This document shows positions 8,159-17,242 of a DNA stretch of 49,612 nt, piece after piece; position 1 is the first letter of the stretch, and each line of letters starts with the position of its first letter. The translations under genes and the position numbers were made by a program. Source of the DNA: an uncultured Bacteroidales bacterium. Lineage in GTDB: Bacteria; Bacteroidota; Bacteroidia; Bacteroidales; Bacteroidaceae. Where the stretch lies: contig CALCYA010000047.1 in the NCBI GenBank assembly GCA_937906165.1, positions 1-49,612 on the forward strand, given 5' to 3'. The notes under the pieces are model-generated. The model was given only the letters and a program-made list of their open reading frames with translations. It made no database searches and was not told where the DNA came from.

Positions 8159-9181
8159 ATGAAGAGGATTATTGTATTTTTTAGCATGTTGCTGACCGCA
8201 TTTATTTCAATCAATGCGCAGCATCCGAGAGTCTGCGACTATGTATCACTGAAACATGCCCTCAAAGGAAGAGAGATTGATTTCATGACCCCCGGTCCGT
8301 ACACGGAAGGGGTCGTTCAAACTGTCGAACATTCAAAAGAAGAAATCAGGATTGGCGTAATAAACGAATACGGCAAAGAGATTGATAGCTTGAATATCAT
8401 AAATTACAAGAATGATACTGTATACATATATACAGAAAATAGCCTTGTTGAGGAACTGTTTGCTGAAATCAAAACAAACAAGGGTGCATTCCGTATACAC
8501 AGCCTAAAGGATTCCACCTTGTTTTTCAAGCCAATTGAGATAAATGTACATGTTGATGAAGATACATATTTTGACCCTACTTTTTCGCCAGGCATCTATC
8601 CGGAGATTTTCGAGTGGAATGGACTGGAAAAATTGATAAAGGACAAAGCTGGTGAACACACGGCTGACAAGTGGTGTACCTTAACCCGATTGATACTGAA
8701 TGAATATAGATTGACACATATTGACCGATGGGTATCACGCATATTCATGGGTTCATTGAAACGAGATGCTGAAATATATAAAAAAAATGGCTGGGAAATA
8801 AAATTCCCAGCAGAATATGAGATAGTTCATATATATGATACAATCAGCAAAAAGGACAATGATGACTATCTTTGTATAATGTATGAAGATGAGAACATAC
8901 CACCCACACGGTTCAAAAAAGGGACAAGCTCATTCAACCTTGGTGAATTTTGTGACTACGAAAATTTCTTTTCTAAAAACAAAGTAGTTGGGTATCTGTA
9001 TAAAGAGCCCAATGAATGTAGCGAGATTATTGTTAAGGTAGATCACTACTACAGAATGGCAATTTATGATATTATCGGACTTTGGTATTATGTCAAATAT
9101 TCAGACAGTGATGGGAAACAATATCAAGGTTGGACCAAACTAAAAACTCCACCATTTATATTATACCCGACAGAAGAATAA
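8159..9181 (+). CDS. Exported protein with a C-terminal SH3-like domain
   Basis: 340 residues from ATG 8159; a TTG three codons upstream (8150) is in frame but less likely. The N-terminus is a Sec signal peptide ending near SINAQ (about residue 21). The middle is unrecognised. The last 60 residues (about 280-335: GYLYKEPNECSEIIVKV, then IIGLWYYVKYSDSDGKQYQGWTKL) have the beta-strand pattern of a bacterial SH3 domain, usually a cell-wall or peptide binding module. The gene is AT-richer than the neighbouring housekeeping genes, so horizontal acquisition is possible. No promoter matched well. Confidence 0.6.
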   Translation: MKRIIVFFSMLLTAFISINAQHPRVCDYVSLKHALKGREIDFMTPGPYTEGVVQTVEHSKEEIRIGVINEYGKEIDSLNIINYKNDTVYIYTENSLVEELFAEIKTNKGAFRIHSLKDSTLFFKPIEINVHVDEDTYFDPTFSPGIYPEIFEWNGLEKLIKDKAGEHTADKWCTLTRLILNEYRLTHIDRWVSRIFMGSLKRDAEIYKKNGWEIKFPAEYEIVHIYDTISKKDNDDYLCIMYEDENIPPTRFKKGTSSFNLGEFCDYENFFSKNKVVGYLYKEPNECSEIIVKVDHYYRMAIYDIIGLWYYVKYSDSDGKQYQGWTKLKTPPFILYPTEE

Positions 9182-9284
9182 TATATAAAGTATTGCAGAG
9201 CATTGGATAGGTATGATCTCCCAGACCGATGCCTGAATATTGAGTAATTACACAACCTGCACACAACCTGCAAGCTCTGCAAAT

Positions 9285-9315
9285 TTTGTATCAAGCCCAT
9301 TTATTACTACCTTTG
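9285..9315 (+). promoter_or_regulatory. Bacteroidota-type promoter of the threonine aldolase operon
   Basis: TTTG at 9285-9288 and TACCTTTG at 9308-9315 are separated by exactly 19 bp. Transcription would start near 9322, so the longer reading frame from 9240 cannot be the full protein. Confidence 0.8.
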
Positions 9316-9365
9316 CCAAGGTAGATATATTATACGTTCATTGCAAAAACCAGAATTTCAGACAG

Positions 9366-10412
9366 ATGATAAGATTCGATTCAGATTACATAGAAGGAGC
9401 ACATCCTTCAATCCTTGAGGCTCTTGCAGCAAGCAACTTCGAGCAGCACGTGGGCTACGGCTGCGACGACTACTGTGAACGTGCACGCGACATCATACGC
9501 TCACATTGCAAGGACAACACTGTGGGCGTGCAGTTCCTTGTAGGCGGGACACAGGCAAACGTAACAGTCATTGATGCGCTGCTGTACAGTTACCAGGGCG
9601 TGATATCTGCCGACAGCGGACACATAAACGTACACGAGACCGGCGCACCCGAGGCTACAGGACATAAGGTCATTGCCCTTCCGTCGGCCGACGGCCGTCT
9701 GTCGCTCGAGCAGATAAAGGAGTGCTATTTCAACCATTGGAATGACCACTCGCACGAACACACCGTGCAGCCGGGAATGGTATACCTCTCCTGCCCTGCC
9801 GAGAACGGGCTCATATACAGCAAGGCCGAGCTTACCGGTATCTCGGAGTTCTGCCACCAGCACGGGCTATACCTCTTTGTCGACGGAGCACGCCTGGGCT
9901 ACGGTCTGCAGTCGGACGGTTGCGACTTTACCATTGCTGACCTTGCACGCCTGTGCAATGCGTTCTACATAGGTGGCACAAAGGTGGGGGCACTCTTCGG
10001 TGAGGCCGTTGTATTCAAGGGTGAGGAGATGCACCGCAGTTTCCGCTATGCCATCAAGCAGCACGGCGGCATGCTTGCCAAAGGACGCCTGTTGGGCATA
10101 CAGTTCGAGCAGCTGATGAAAGGCGGCGAGGATTGCCTCTACTTCAAGCTGGCACGTCACGCGAACAGCCTTGCTGCAAGAATACGCACAGCATTCGAGA
10201 AGAAAGGGATAAGAATGTGGATTCCCTCACAGACAAACATGCAGTTCCCGATACTAACAAAGGAACAGCAGGAGAAGCTAATGCAGAAATATGTTCCAGA
10301 GTATTGGTGCAGATACGACGACACTCACGACGTCGTGCGTTTCTGCACAAGCTGGGCAACAAAGGAGGAGAATGTAGAACAGCTGTGCAAGGACATTGAA
10401 GAGCTATTGTAA
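9366..10412 (+). CDS. Low-specificity L-threonine aldolase
   Basis: 348 residues, a fold-type I PLP enzyme of the threonine aldolase/beta-eliminating lyase family that cleaves L-threonine or allo-threonine to glycine and acetaldehyde. The start MIRFDSDYIEGAHPSIL is the normal family N-terminus. Visible residues are the cofactor-binding GGTQAN (60-65), the pyridine-N Asp in FVDGARLG (D173), and the Schiff-base Lys in YIGGTKVGA (K206). The gene is followed after 2 bp by a tRNA-editing gene, so the two are co-transcribed from the 9285 promoter. The specific symbol (ltaE-like) is not assigned because orthology cannot be tested here. Confidence 0.9.
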   Translation: MIRFDSDYIEGAHPSILEALAASNFEQHVGYGCDDYCERARDIIRSHCKDNTVGVQFLVGGTQANVTVIDALLYSYQGVISADSGHINVHETGAPEATGHKVIALPSADGRLSLEQIKECYFNHWNDHSHEHTVQPGMVYLSCPAENGLIYSKAELTGISEFCHQHGLYLFVDGARLGYGLQSDGCDFTIADLARLCNAFYIGGTKVGALFGEAVVFKGEEMHRSFRYAIKQHGGMLAKGRLLGIQFEQLMKGGEDCLYFKLARHANSLAARIRTAFEKKGIRMWIPSQTNMQFPILTKEQQEKLMQKYVPEYWCRYDDTHDVVRFCTSWATKEENVEQLCKDIEELL

Positions 10413-10414
10413 CC

Positions 10415-10912
10415 ATGGAGAGCGAGAAGATAGAGAAGGTACTCGGCTACCTGAGAGCGCACGGCCTTGAGCACACACACTACACCCACCCCGAGGCTCC
10501 GACAATTGAGATAGCACGCCAGTATTGGCAAAAGGACGGTTCAAAGCATTGCAAGAACCTCTTCTTCCGTAACCACAAAGGCAACCGCCACTATCTTGTG
10601 GTGCTTGACTGTGAGCGCGACCTCGACATCCATGACCTTGAGAAACGTCTGCACCAGGGCAAGCTGTCGTTCGCCTCACCGCAGAGAATGGAGAAGTATC
10701 TGGGGCTTACACCGGGTTCAGTGTCACCCTTCGGACTTATAAACGACACCGACAACCATGTTCATCTGTTCCTTGACAAGAATCTGCAGAACGAGGCGTC
10801 GCTCAGTTTCCACCCCAACGATAACCACGCAACAGTGGTGATATCACAGGAGGAGTTCATGCGATATCTCTCTATTGTGGGTAACAGCTATGAATTCATC
10901 GAGTTGTATTGA
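10415..10912 (+). CDS. YbaK/ProXp-type aminoacyl-tRNA deacylase (prolyl-tRNA synthetase associated domain)
   Basis: 165 residues covering the whole YbaK/PrdX editing domain as a free-standing protein. These proteins hydrolyse mischarged tRNA, most often Ala- or Cys-tRNA(Pro). Typical features are the substrate-pocket Lys-containing segment SKHCKNLFFRNHKGNRHYLVVL (first 20 residues meant; about 43-62), KLSFASPQRMEKYLGLTPGS (about 83-102) and SVSPFGLINDTDNHVHLFLD near the end. Its immediate position after threonine aldolase (2 bp) suggests a shared transcript. The gene ends at the convergent terminator. Confidence 0.85.
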   Translation: MESEKIEKVLGYLRAHGLEHTHYTHPEAPTIEIARQYWQKDGSKHCKNLFFRNHKGNRHYLVVLDCERDLDIHDLEKRLHQGKLSFASPQRMEKYLGLTPGSVSPFGLINDTDNHVHLFLDKNLQNEASLSFHPNDNHATVVISQEEFMRYLSIVGNSYEFIELY

Positions 10913-10960
10913 CAACAACAAGAAACGAGAGCCTTATGAAGCTCTCGTTTCTTGTTGTTG
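10913..10960. terminator. Bidirectional terminator between convergent operons
   Basis: A perfect 20-bp stem (10913-10932 with 10941-10960) has an 8-nt loop and begins on the base after the stop codon of the deacylase gene. Its arms are A/C-rich and T/G-rich; no long T-run follows on either side. It separates the plus-strand threonine aldolase operon from the minus-strand Bat operon. Confidence 0.75.
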
Positions 10961-10970
10961 TACGATGATT

Positions 10971-11675
10971 CTAATACGCAAAAGTAAAGAACGATATTAT
11001 AGGAATGAGCGCAAATGTTCCGAACATGACTATCAGCAACAGATACACATCCGATACAAGATAGCCGCTGGGGGTGTAGTGGTTTGATATCCAGTCGCGA
11101 CGGGAATTGCGTTTACCATGTTTCTTAATGTAAATGAACAAGCGATACATTCCCCACCCTACAAGAACACCTATCAAAGTACCGGCAAGGATATCACCGG
11201 GGTAATGTACTCCAAGGTAAATACGTGTAAAGGCATTCATCGATGCCCACAGGATGAGTGAAAGCGAAAGGGCCCTGTTCTTGATGAGCAGCATCACGAA
11301 CACCGCAATGCCGAATGAGTTTGCAGCATGACTCGACGTGAAGCCGTAATCCTTTCCGCGCGTCTCGGTCACCACATCTACAATATACATTAGCACGGGG
11401 TCGCGTGTAGGGCGCCAACGCTCGAAGAAAGGCTTACAGAATGATGACGAGATACCATCTGTCAATGCAACAACTCCAGCTATGATAAGGAGCAGAAGAA
11501 GGAAATCCTTCATGCTGTTGTTCTTTATCAGTACATAAGCCAACATCAAAGCAAGCGGTATCCAGATGGCCATGGAGGTATAAACCTTCATCACTCCGTC
11601 CCAGAAAAGGGAATCGCTTCCGTTCAGCGACAGCAAAAGATATTTGTCAATATCCGTCAACGTGCTCAAATCCAT
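10971..11675 (-). CDS. PAP2-family membrane phosphatase
   Basis: 234 residues with about 6 membrane segments. The three-part acid phosphatase signature is visible: K-x6-RP in KPFFERWRP (81-89), the SSH variant of PSGH in FTSSHAANS (112-120) and R-x5-H-x3-D in RIYLGVHYPGD (151-161). PAP2 enzymes remove phosphate from lipid phosphates such as undecaprenyl pyrophosphate or phosphatidate. The gene lies 30 bp after batE on the same strand, with no terminator between, so it is probably the last gene of the Bat operon. The exact substrate cannot be decided here. Confidence 0.85.
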   Translation of the reverse strand: MDLSTLTDIDKYLLLSLNGSDSLFWDGVMKVYTSMAIWIPLALMLAYVLIKNNSMKDFLLLLLIIAGVVALTDGISSSFCKPFFERWRPTRDPVLMYIVDVVTETRGKDYGFTSSHAANSFGIAVFVMLLIKNRALSLSLILWASMNAFTRIYLGVHYPGDILAGTLIGVLVGWGMYRLFIYIKKHGKRNSRRDWISNHYTPSGYLVSDVYLLLIVMFGTFALIPIISFFTFAY

Positions 11676-11705
11676 AGTATTGTGGTGTTTGTGTTTTAAA
11701 TGTCA

Positions 11706-12494
11706 TCAAATACGCTCGATATCACCGCTCTTTACCCAGCCTACAGTACCGTCCTCAAGCCTGACCTCTTTCCAGCTCTCTATGGTATCATCGGTAATGG
11801 TGACCTTGCGGCCCTCGTGTATCTTGATGAGTGCAGTGCTTGAGCCCGGAGCACTCATCATCGTAACCTCCTCTTTCATTACAATGGCCTGTGACTTGTC
11901 AGTGACGAAATCGTGAAGGCTCGCAGCTGCGATATTCGCAAAAAGGCAAATGACAACCGCAATGACGGCTATTGTGAGCCCGGTGCTACGGATGCCTCTT
12001 TTCTTTACAATAAGCATAACGGCAATGCCGACAAGTGCAATAATGAATGCTGCTACGGCAATTACTGCCCATGTATCTACGCCAAAAGTATTGATCAAGG
12101 CATTGAACCAGGAGACAAGGAACAGTTCGGGTTGCTCTGTCACTTCGTCCTTTATATACTCCTGGGCAAATTCAAGATTGGCCTTGGCATCCTCATCAGT
12201 AGGGTCAAGCCTCAATGCACGTTCATAGTTAAGGATAGCCTTTCCTATCTCGTTTGCACGGTAATAGGCATTGCCGAGGTTATAATACAACTGCTTTGTT
12301 GCACCTTCCTCCTTAATCAACGCCTCGTAAATGGAAATGGCCTTATCGTAATGTTTCATTTCATAGGCATCGTCTGCGTCACTCTTTGTAACAGCAGCAT
12401 TTTCCGTTGCCTCAATTGTAATGTCGGCCTGTGTCTCAGCTAAAGCCATAAAGGGCAAGAGCAGGAACAGTAATATATATGATACTCTTTTCAT
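11706..12494 (-). CDS. batE: BatE: TPR and SH3 domain membrane protein
   Basis: 262 residues. A signal peptide (ending near ALAET) is followed by TPR units at about 40-115 (YYNLGNAYYRANEIGKAILNYERAL), two membrane helices at about 142-163 and 171-193, and an SH3-like domain near the C-terminus (about 200-260, closing with GWVKSGDIERI). This is the layout of BatE in the Bacteroides aerotolerance operon. It starts 8 bp after the batD stop. It likely binds or scaffolds envelope partners of the Bat complex. Confidence 0.9.
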   Translation of the reverse strand: MKRVSYILLFLLLPFMALAETQADITIEATENAAVTKSDADDAYEMKHYDKAISIYEALIKEEGATKQLYYNLGNAYYRANEIGKAILNYERALRLDPTDEDAKANLEFAQEYIKDEVTEQPELFLVSWFNALINTFGVDTWAVIAVAAFIIALVGIAVMLIVKKRGIRSTGLTIAVIAVVICLFANIAAASLHDFVTDKSQAIVMKEEVTMMSAPGSSTALIKIHEGRKVTITDDTIESWKEVRLEDGTVGWVKSGDIERI

Positions 12495-12502
12495 GGTCTT
12501 TC

Positions 12503-14332
12503 TTATTTAATAGAGTTCTCCATCTTGCTTATCACACTCGCGGACATAGTGTATACCTTGTCCATTGCAGCACCTTTGTCTCCTGGAGCATAACGTGCAA
12601 ACTCGCCCTCATTGAGCAACTCCTTGAAGTTTGCAATAAGCTCTTCGCTGACACCACGTGCAGCAAGTTCATTGGCAATGTTATCCTTTGAAAGCTGTGA
12701 CACCGGGATACTTAACTTGTCGCTTGTATAACCCCACATAGCCTTGAGAATCTCATCGTAGAACTCATTCACCTTATTCTCCTTCATCAATTTCTTTGCA
12801 AGTTTCAAGCGCTTTACAGCAACCTTGTTTGCTTTCTTTGTACGTACCAGCGAAACATTGGCATTTTCGGCAACCTTCTTGCGGTATACAATAAGGAACA
12901 AGGCAAGAAGCGCTGCAGGTATCACATACAAAAGGATGTAAAGGTTCGATGTGAAGAAGAACTCACCACTCTTCTGTGGAACATCATTGTCGAACTTTAT
13001 GTGACGTATATCAGAGGCAAGAACTTTACCTTTCTCTTTATTGACAACAACATTGCCTACAGCTACACCGGATGCCTCCTCACCTTTTGCTACCTTAACC
13101 TCAAAAGCCTCGCCTTCTATCGTCTGATACTGTTTTGTCTTGGTATTGAAATATGTGAACTTTGCTCCGGGTATAGTATATGTTCCGTTTGCCTTTGGAG
13201 TGATGAGGTATTCATATACTTTCTCACCCTGGAATCCGTTGCTTGTCAAACGGAACTTGTTGTCTATTACAGGGTCATACGACTCAAATTCAACCGGTAA
13301 CTCCAATACAGGATTACTCATCAGTCGCATGTTACCAGCACCCTTCACTGTCACCTTAAGAGTAAACTCGCTATTGGTCTTCAGGTCAGTACTGCTAATG
13401 CTGCTTTTTATCGAGAAGTCACCCACTGCACCCGAAAAATCAGCAGGTCTGCCTTCGGGCAACTTCTCTACATTCAGTTTCAATGAGTTTGAACGCAGAT
13501 CCTTGTTGACATTCACATATCCCGACGAGAAACCGCTGAACATCATCTCAAACGGGTCCATGCTGCGACGGCTCTGCACTGCCACTACTGCCTCAAAGTC
13601 AACTGCAGGAATCACAAGTTCTCCACTCTCTTGCGGGAATAGCACGAACTGGCGCCATACAACAGTGTTGTAGTTACGGCCATTGTAATGCTCAAGTTCA
13701 AACTGCTTGCTTTGTGGCAAATCAACCTCCTGGATATTGAATCCCTTCAGTTCCGGTGAAGGATAGCTCAAATTGGTAAGGTTAACAGCTGAATACACCT
13801 TATATGTCAACAGCACCGCCTCCTGCTCATATACGTTGCTCTTGCTCAATGTAGCACGCACAAAAAGATCCTGATCGCCAATGTTTGCAGAGTTATTGCT
13901 CTGGCGCACACTACCCCTCTGGCCTTGAGCCCCCTGGGGGGTCTGTCCTTCAGGTAAAACCTTTACGGTAAGAGTATTTGAAGTCAGTTCCTTTCCCTCT
14001 GCTGTTATTTTTGCAGCCGGGATAGTGAACGTACCCTCCTCTTTTGCCAACAACACATAGGTAAATGTCACACTCACCGATGAGGACTGTTGACCGTTGT
14101 AATTGCTGTAGCTGCTTTCCGATGATATACTCGGGCCCATAAGCAGTTCAAAGCCAGGAATTTCACCGATAACCGGCTCCTTGGCATCTGTTGTGTTTAC
14201 AGTGTAGGTCAACTTGAAACGTTGGTTGACGACAACCGATTTCGGAGCTGATGCTACAAACGTAACATCATCGGCAAGCACATTGCCGATGAATGTCATA
14301 AGTAACAATGATGTTAACAATAATCTTTTCAT
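12503..14332 (-). CDS. batD: BatD: aerotolerance protein
   Basis: 609 residues. It has a signal peptide (MKRLLLTSLLLMTFIGNVLA), long periplasmic beta-sandwich domains containing the family opening DVTFVASAPKSVVVNQRFKL, one membrane helix near 465-485 (ILLYVIPAALLALFLIVY) and a cytoplasmic tail. Length and order match BatD (Oxygen-tolerance protein) of Bacteroides. It is a membrane-bound partner of the VWA proteins BatA and BatB. It lies 36 bp after batC. Confidence 0.92.
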   Translation of the reverse strand: MKRLLLTSLLLMTFIGNVLADDVTFVASAPKSVVVNQRFKLTYTVNTTDAKEPVIGEIPGFELLMGPSISSESSYSNYNGQQSSSVSVTFTYVLLAKEEGTFTIPAAKITAEGKELTSNTLTVKVLPEGQTPQGAQGQRGSVRQSNNSANIGDQDLFVRATLSKSNVYEQEAVLLTYKVYSAVNLTNLSYPSPELKGFNIQEVDLPQSKQFELEHYNGRNYNTVVWRQFVLFPQESGELVIPAVDFEAVVAVQSRRSMDPFEMMFSGFSSGYVNVNKDLRSNSLKLNVEKLPEGRPADFSGAVGDFSIKSSISSTDLKTNSEFTLKVTVKGAGNMRLMSNPVLELPVEFESYDPVIDNKFRLTSNGFQGEKVYEYLITPKANGTYTIPGAKFTYFNTKTKQYQTIEGEAFEVKVAKGEEASGVAVGNVVVNKEKGKVLASDIRHIKFDNDVPQKSGEFFFTSNLYILLYVIPAALLALFLIVYRKKVAENANVSLVRTKKANKVAVKRLKLAKKLMKENKVNEFYDEILKAMWGYTSDKLSIPVSQLSKDNIANELAARGVSEELIANFKELLNEGEFARYAPGDKGAAMDKVYTMSASVISKMENSIK

Positions 14333-14368
14333 TATAACAATAACGTATTTTCTTCTAAAATAGATTCC

Positions 14369-15175
14369 TTACCAATTCTTTTCAAGATCGACTTTAATGC
14401 CTTGCACAGCTTTCTCCTCGTCCATCTTGTCACGGAGCTCTTTTTCATCCTGCATTACAGCCTCAAGCATACGCTCATAATTCTCCTTTTTCTGCTGTTC
14501 CTGCTGCTGTTGCTGCTGGTTCTGCTGTTGCTGTTCCTGTTGCTCCTGTTGTTCTTGCTGCTGATCCTGTTGTTGATTCTGCTGTTGGTCTTGCTGTTGT
14601 TGCTGATCCTGTTGGTTCTGCTGATTCTGCTGCTGTTGCTGCTGGTTGTCATTTTTCAACAGATACTGCACAACAGCAAGATTATAACGTGTGTTCTCAT
14701 TTGTGGGATCATTTCGCAGCGCCTCCTTATATGCAGCCTCGGCAGCCTGCAATGTATCACGCAGATGGAACGAGAGTCCCAAGTTGTGGTTGGCCATTGC
14801 CAATTCATCCTTGTCATTGCTGTTCTCGATAGCCTTACCGAACATTCTCTCAGCCTCCTTGTATCCATCAAGAACGGTCTGTGGGTCAGGATTTCCACCC
14901 TTCACATCCTTGTAATTCTTAAGAAGGATATTGGTACCGTTATTGTAGCTGGATATCGAATTGAGTGTATCCATGCTGTACGCCCTGCCATAAGGCTTCA
15001 TCGCCTTCTCGAACAGGCTGTCCTTATGCAATTCATTTCCATTTATCAGATACTCACGTACGCTCTTTGAAGTCGGTGAACCATGAACGATTAGTGAATA
15101 TGCCGAGTACGCTACAATTATTGAAGCCAGTACAATCAATGCAATGTATATGTATTTACTTTTTGAGCTATTCAT
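14369..15175 (-). CDS. batC: BatC: TPR protein with a long Gln-rich tract
   Basis: 268 residues. There is one N-terminal membrane helix (about 8-28), TPR repeats at about 40-170 and a low-complexity Gln/Asn tract at about 176-228, followed by a short charged C-terminus with a coiled-coil look. BatC is a TPR protein of the Bat complex. The Gln tract is coded by CAG/CAA/AAC-like triplets, so its length could vary by slippage without changing frame. It begins 31 bp after batB. Confidence 0.88.
   Translation of the reverse strand: MNSSKSKYIYIALIVLASIIVAYSAYSLIVHGSPTSKSVREYLINGNELHKDSLFEKAMKPYGRAYSMDTLNSISSYNNGTNILLKNYKDVKGGNPDPQTVLDGYKEAERMFGKAIENSNDKDELAMANHNLGLSFHLRDTLQAAEAAYKEALRNDPTNENTRYNLAVVQYLLKNDNQQQQQQNQQNQQDQQQQQDQQQNQQQDQQQEQQEQQEQQQQNQQQQQQEQQKKENYERMLEAVMQDEKELRDKMDEEKAVQGIKVDLEKNW
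14479..14660 (-). repeat. Triplet-rich low-complexity tract inside batC
   Basis: About 160 bases made of near-repeats of CTG, TTG and CTGTTG on the plus strand, coding for the Gln/Asn tract of BatC. It reads in three bases per step, so expansions or contractions would stay in frame. Confidence 0.8.
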
Positions 15176-15206
15176 ATCAACTGTCGAATGTAAACCGTTC
15201 TACCTT

Positions 15207-16229
15207 TCAATTCTTCTGTTTTCTCCTGTCAGGACTGTTGACGATGTCGACTATGCCGACAACAACAATATCGGTAACCAGCAACAGGAAAGCAAGAAGA
15301 GCAATTATACCATACTGTTCCTTGAACTTTGTGAACACCTCAGTCTTCACCTCATCTTTTGTCAAAGTGTCAAGCTCGTTCTCAATAAACTCCTGTGCGC
15401 TGTTTGTGTTGTCAACCCTGATATATGTTCCGTTACCTGCCGCAGCAATACTCTGCGCCACAGCTTCGTTGAGCTTTGTAACGACAATGTTACCCTCCCG
15501 GTCACGCAGGAAATCATCGGTACCTTCAACAGGTATTCTGCCACCCTTTGGAGTACCGATACCCATTACATATACCTTTATGCCCATTTCCGAAGCACGG
15601 CGTGCTGCCTCTTCAGCACCACCTTCATGGTTCTCGCCATCGGTAATTACCACAACGGCTTTTCCAATCTTTTCGTTGTCGCTGAAACTGCGGCAGGCAA
15701 GGTCAATAGCCTCCCCCACGTTTGTACCCTGGCGCTTGATAAGCGACGGGCTTATCTGGCTCAGGAACATATTTGCCGATACCTGGTCATCGGTAATGGG
15801 CAACTGCACGAATGCATCACCGGCATACACAATAAGCGCAAACTTATTGCCCGAAGCCTGTGTCATCATACGTGATATAAGCCTTTTTGCCTTGTCAAGA
15901 CGCGTGGGGACAATATCCTCGGCCATCATTGAATTGGAAATATCCAATGCCACAACAACCTCAACGCCCTTTGTTGTCAGTGTCTCTTTCTTTGTTCCGT
16001 AACGTGGACGTGCAAGTGCCACTACCAGGAGTGCAAGTGCCACTATCGAAAGCCAGAACGTAACTCTTGACCTCAAGACTGCCGATGACGGCAACAGGGC
16101 TTTCATCAACCCGGCATCGCCATACTGTGCAATGTTCTTCCTTCTCCTCACATTGGAATAGAAGTACAATGCCACGAAAAGCAGTACGGCTATAAGTATA
16201 TACAGAAAATGTGGATCCTTAAAACTCAT
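15207..16229 (-). CDS. batB: BatB: VWA-domain membrane protein
   Basis: 340 residues: two N-terminal membrane helices (about 8-25 and 55-73), a von Willebrand factor A domain with the MIDAS motif DISNS (96-100), and a C-terminal membrane helix (IIALLAFLLLVTDIVVVGIV, near 310-330). VWA domains bind a metal and a protein ligand. BatA and BatB are the paired VWA proteins of the Bat complex. It lies 12 bp after batA, hence translated from the same message. Confidence 0.92.
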   Translation of the reverse strand: MSFKDPHFLYILIAVLLFVALYFYSNVRRRKNIAQYGDAGLMKALLPSSAVLRSRVTFWLSIVALALLVVALARPRYGTKKETLTTKGVEVVVALDISNSMMAEDIVPTRLDKAKRLISRMMTQASGNKFALIVYAGDAFVQLPITDDQVSANMFLSQISPSLIKRQGTNVGEAIDLACRSFSDNEKIGKAVVVITDGENHEGGAEEAARRASEMGIKVYVMGIGTPKGGRIPVEGTDDFLRDREGNIVVTKLNEAVAQSIAAAGNGTYIRVDNTNSAQEFIENELDTLTKDEVKTEVFTKFKEQYGIIALLAFLLLVTDIVVVGIVDIVNSPDRRKQKN

Positions 16230-16241
16230 ATCATCAGCACT

Positions 16242-17231
16242 TTATGGAATTCTTCTTAAAATGGTGTACCTCAACAACAGTTCAAGCATCAGAGAGAGCA
16301 CTGCAAACAGTGCAAAAATCTGGTACAGTTCCTCATACTCCTGATACTGCTGCACATTGAGTTTTGTACGTTCCAACTTATCAATCTCGCTGTATATCTG
16401 ACGTAGACTCTCCTTGTCAGTTGCACGGAAATACTCTCCACCTGTTGCTTCTGCAATGTTCCCAAGAGTCTTCTCATCAATCTCAACCGGTACATTCATC
16501 GTTCCGTAAGGAGTGGGATATGGCGCCTCTTTCTTGTCCGTTCCCACACCGATGGTATATATCCTGATACCGAACTCCTTTGCCATATCAGCAGCAGCTT
16601 CGGGGGTAATCTCTCCCCTATTGTTTATACCGTCAGTCAACAGGATTATGACTTTTGAAACAGCCTTGCTGTCCTTGAGGCGTGAAACACTGTTCGCAAT
16701 ACCCATACCTATTGCCGTTCCGTCAGCAATGATACCTTTGGCAGCAATATCACAATCGATTGCACTCAGCATATTTGCAAGCGCAATATGATCAATTGTA
16801 AGCGGACACTGTGTGAAACTCTCACCTGCAAAGATGGTAAGTCCTATATTGTCATCCTTGCGGCCGGCTATAAAATCCTGCGCCACCTCCTTTGCTGCCT
16901 CAAGTCGGTTGGGCTCAAGGTCCATTGCAAGCATACTGGTTGATACGTCAGTAGCAAGCATGATATCGATACCCTCGACATCCCTTTCCTCCCATTCGCT
17001 TGTCAGCTGCGGACGTGCAAGCACAATTATCAACAGGGCAAGGGTCAGTACCCTCAAAGCAAACGGTACATGGACAAGGTAATTCCTGAAGCTCTTTACA
17101 TCTTTTGCAAACGGGAGCATAGTCGATACCTTCATCGAAGGTTTCAATCTCTTTCCCATAAACAGGTACCAGACAACGTATGCGATGAGTGGTATAAAGA
17201 GCAATAAATATCCTATCTGTGAAAAAATCAT
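16242..17231 (-). CDS. batA: BatA: VWA-domain membrane protein
   Basis: 329 residues with two membrane helices at the N-terminus (about 7-25 and 56-73), an intact MIDAS motif DVSTS (95-99) and a final membrane helix (about 305-325). It is paralogous to BatB in layout and sits directly upstream of it. MoxR and DUF58 proteins usually act with such VWA partners. The gap to the preceding gene is 11 bp. Confidence 0.92.
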   Translation of the reverse strand: MIFSQIGYLLLFIPLIAYVVWYLFMGKRLKPSMKVSTMLPFAKDVKSFRNYLVHVPFALRVLTLALLIIVLARPQLTSEWEERDVEGIDIMLATDVSTSMLAMDLEPNRLEAAKEVAQDFIAGRKDDNIGLTIFAGESFTQCPLTIDHIALANMLSAIDCDIAAKGIIADGTAIGMGIANSVSRLKDSKAVSKVIILLTDGINNRGEITPEAAADMAKEFGIRIYTIGVGTDKKEAPYPTPYGTMNVPVEIDEKTLGNIAEATGGEYFRATDKESLRQIYSEIDKLERTKLNVQQYQEYEELYQIFALFAVLSLMLELLLRYTILRRIP

Positions 17232-17242
17232 CTCAAAACTCT

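Noticed and set aside
9240..9365. N-terminal extension of threonine aldolase from 9240
   Set aside because: It would start upstream of the -33/-7 promoter at 9285-9315, and family proteins begin at MIRFDSDY.
14402..15070. Plus-strand frame of 222 codons with a very long Leu tract
   Set aside because: It is the reverse reading of the Gln tract of BatC (CTG/TTG triplets), not a membrane protein.
14965..16002. Plus-strand frame of 345 codons
   Set aside because: Lies antisense to batC and batB, which have clear domain and operon support.
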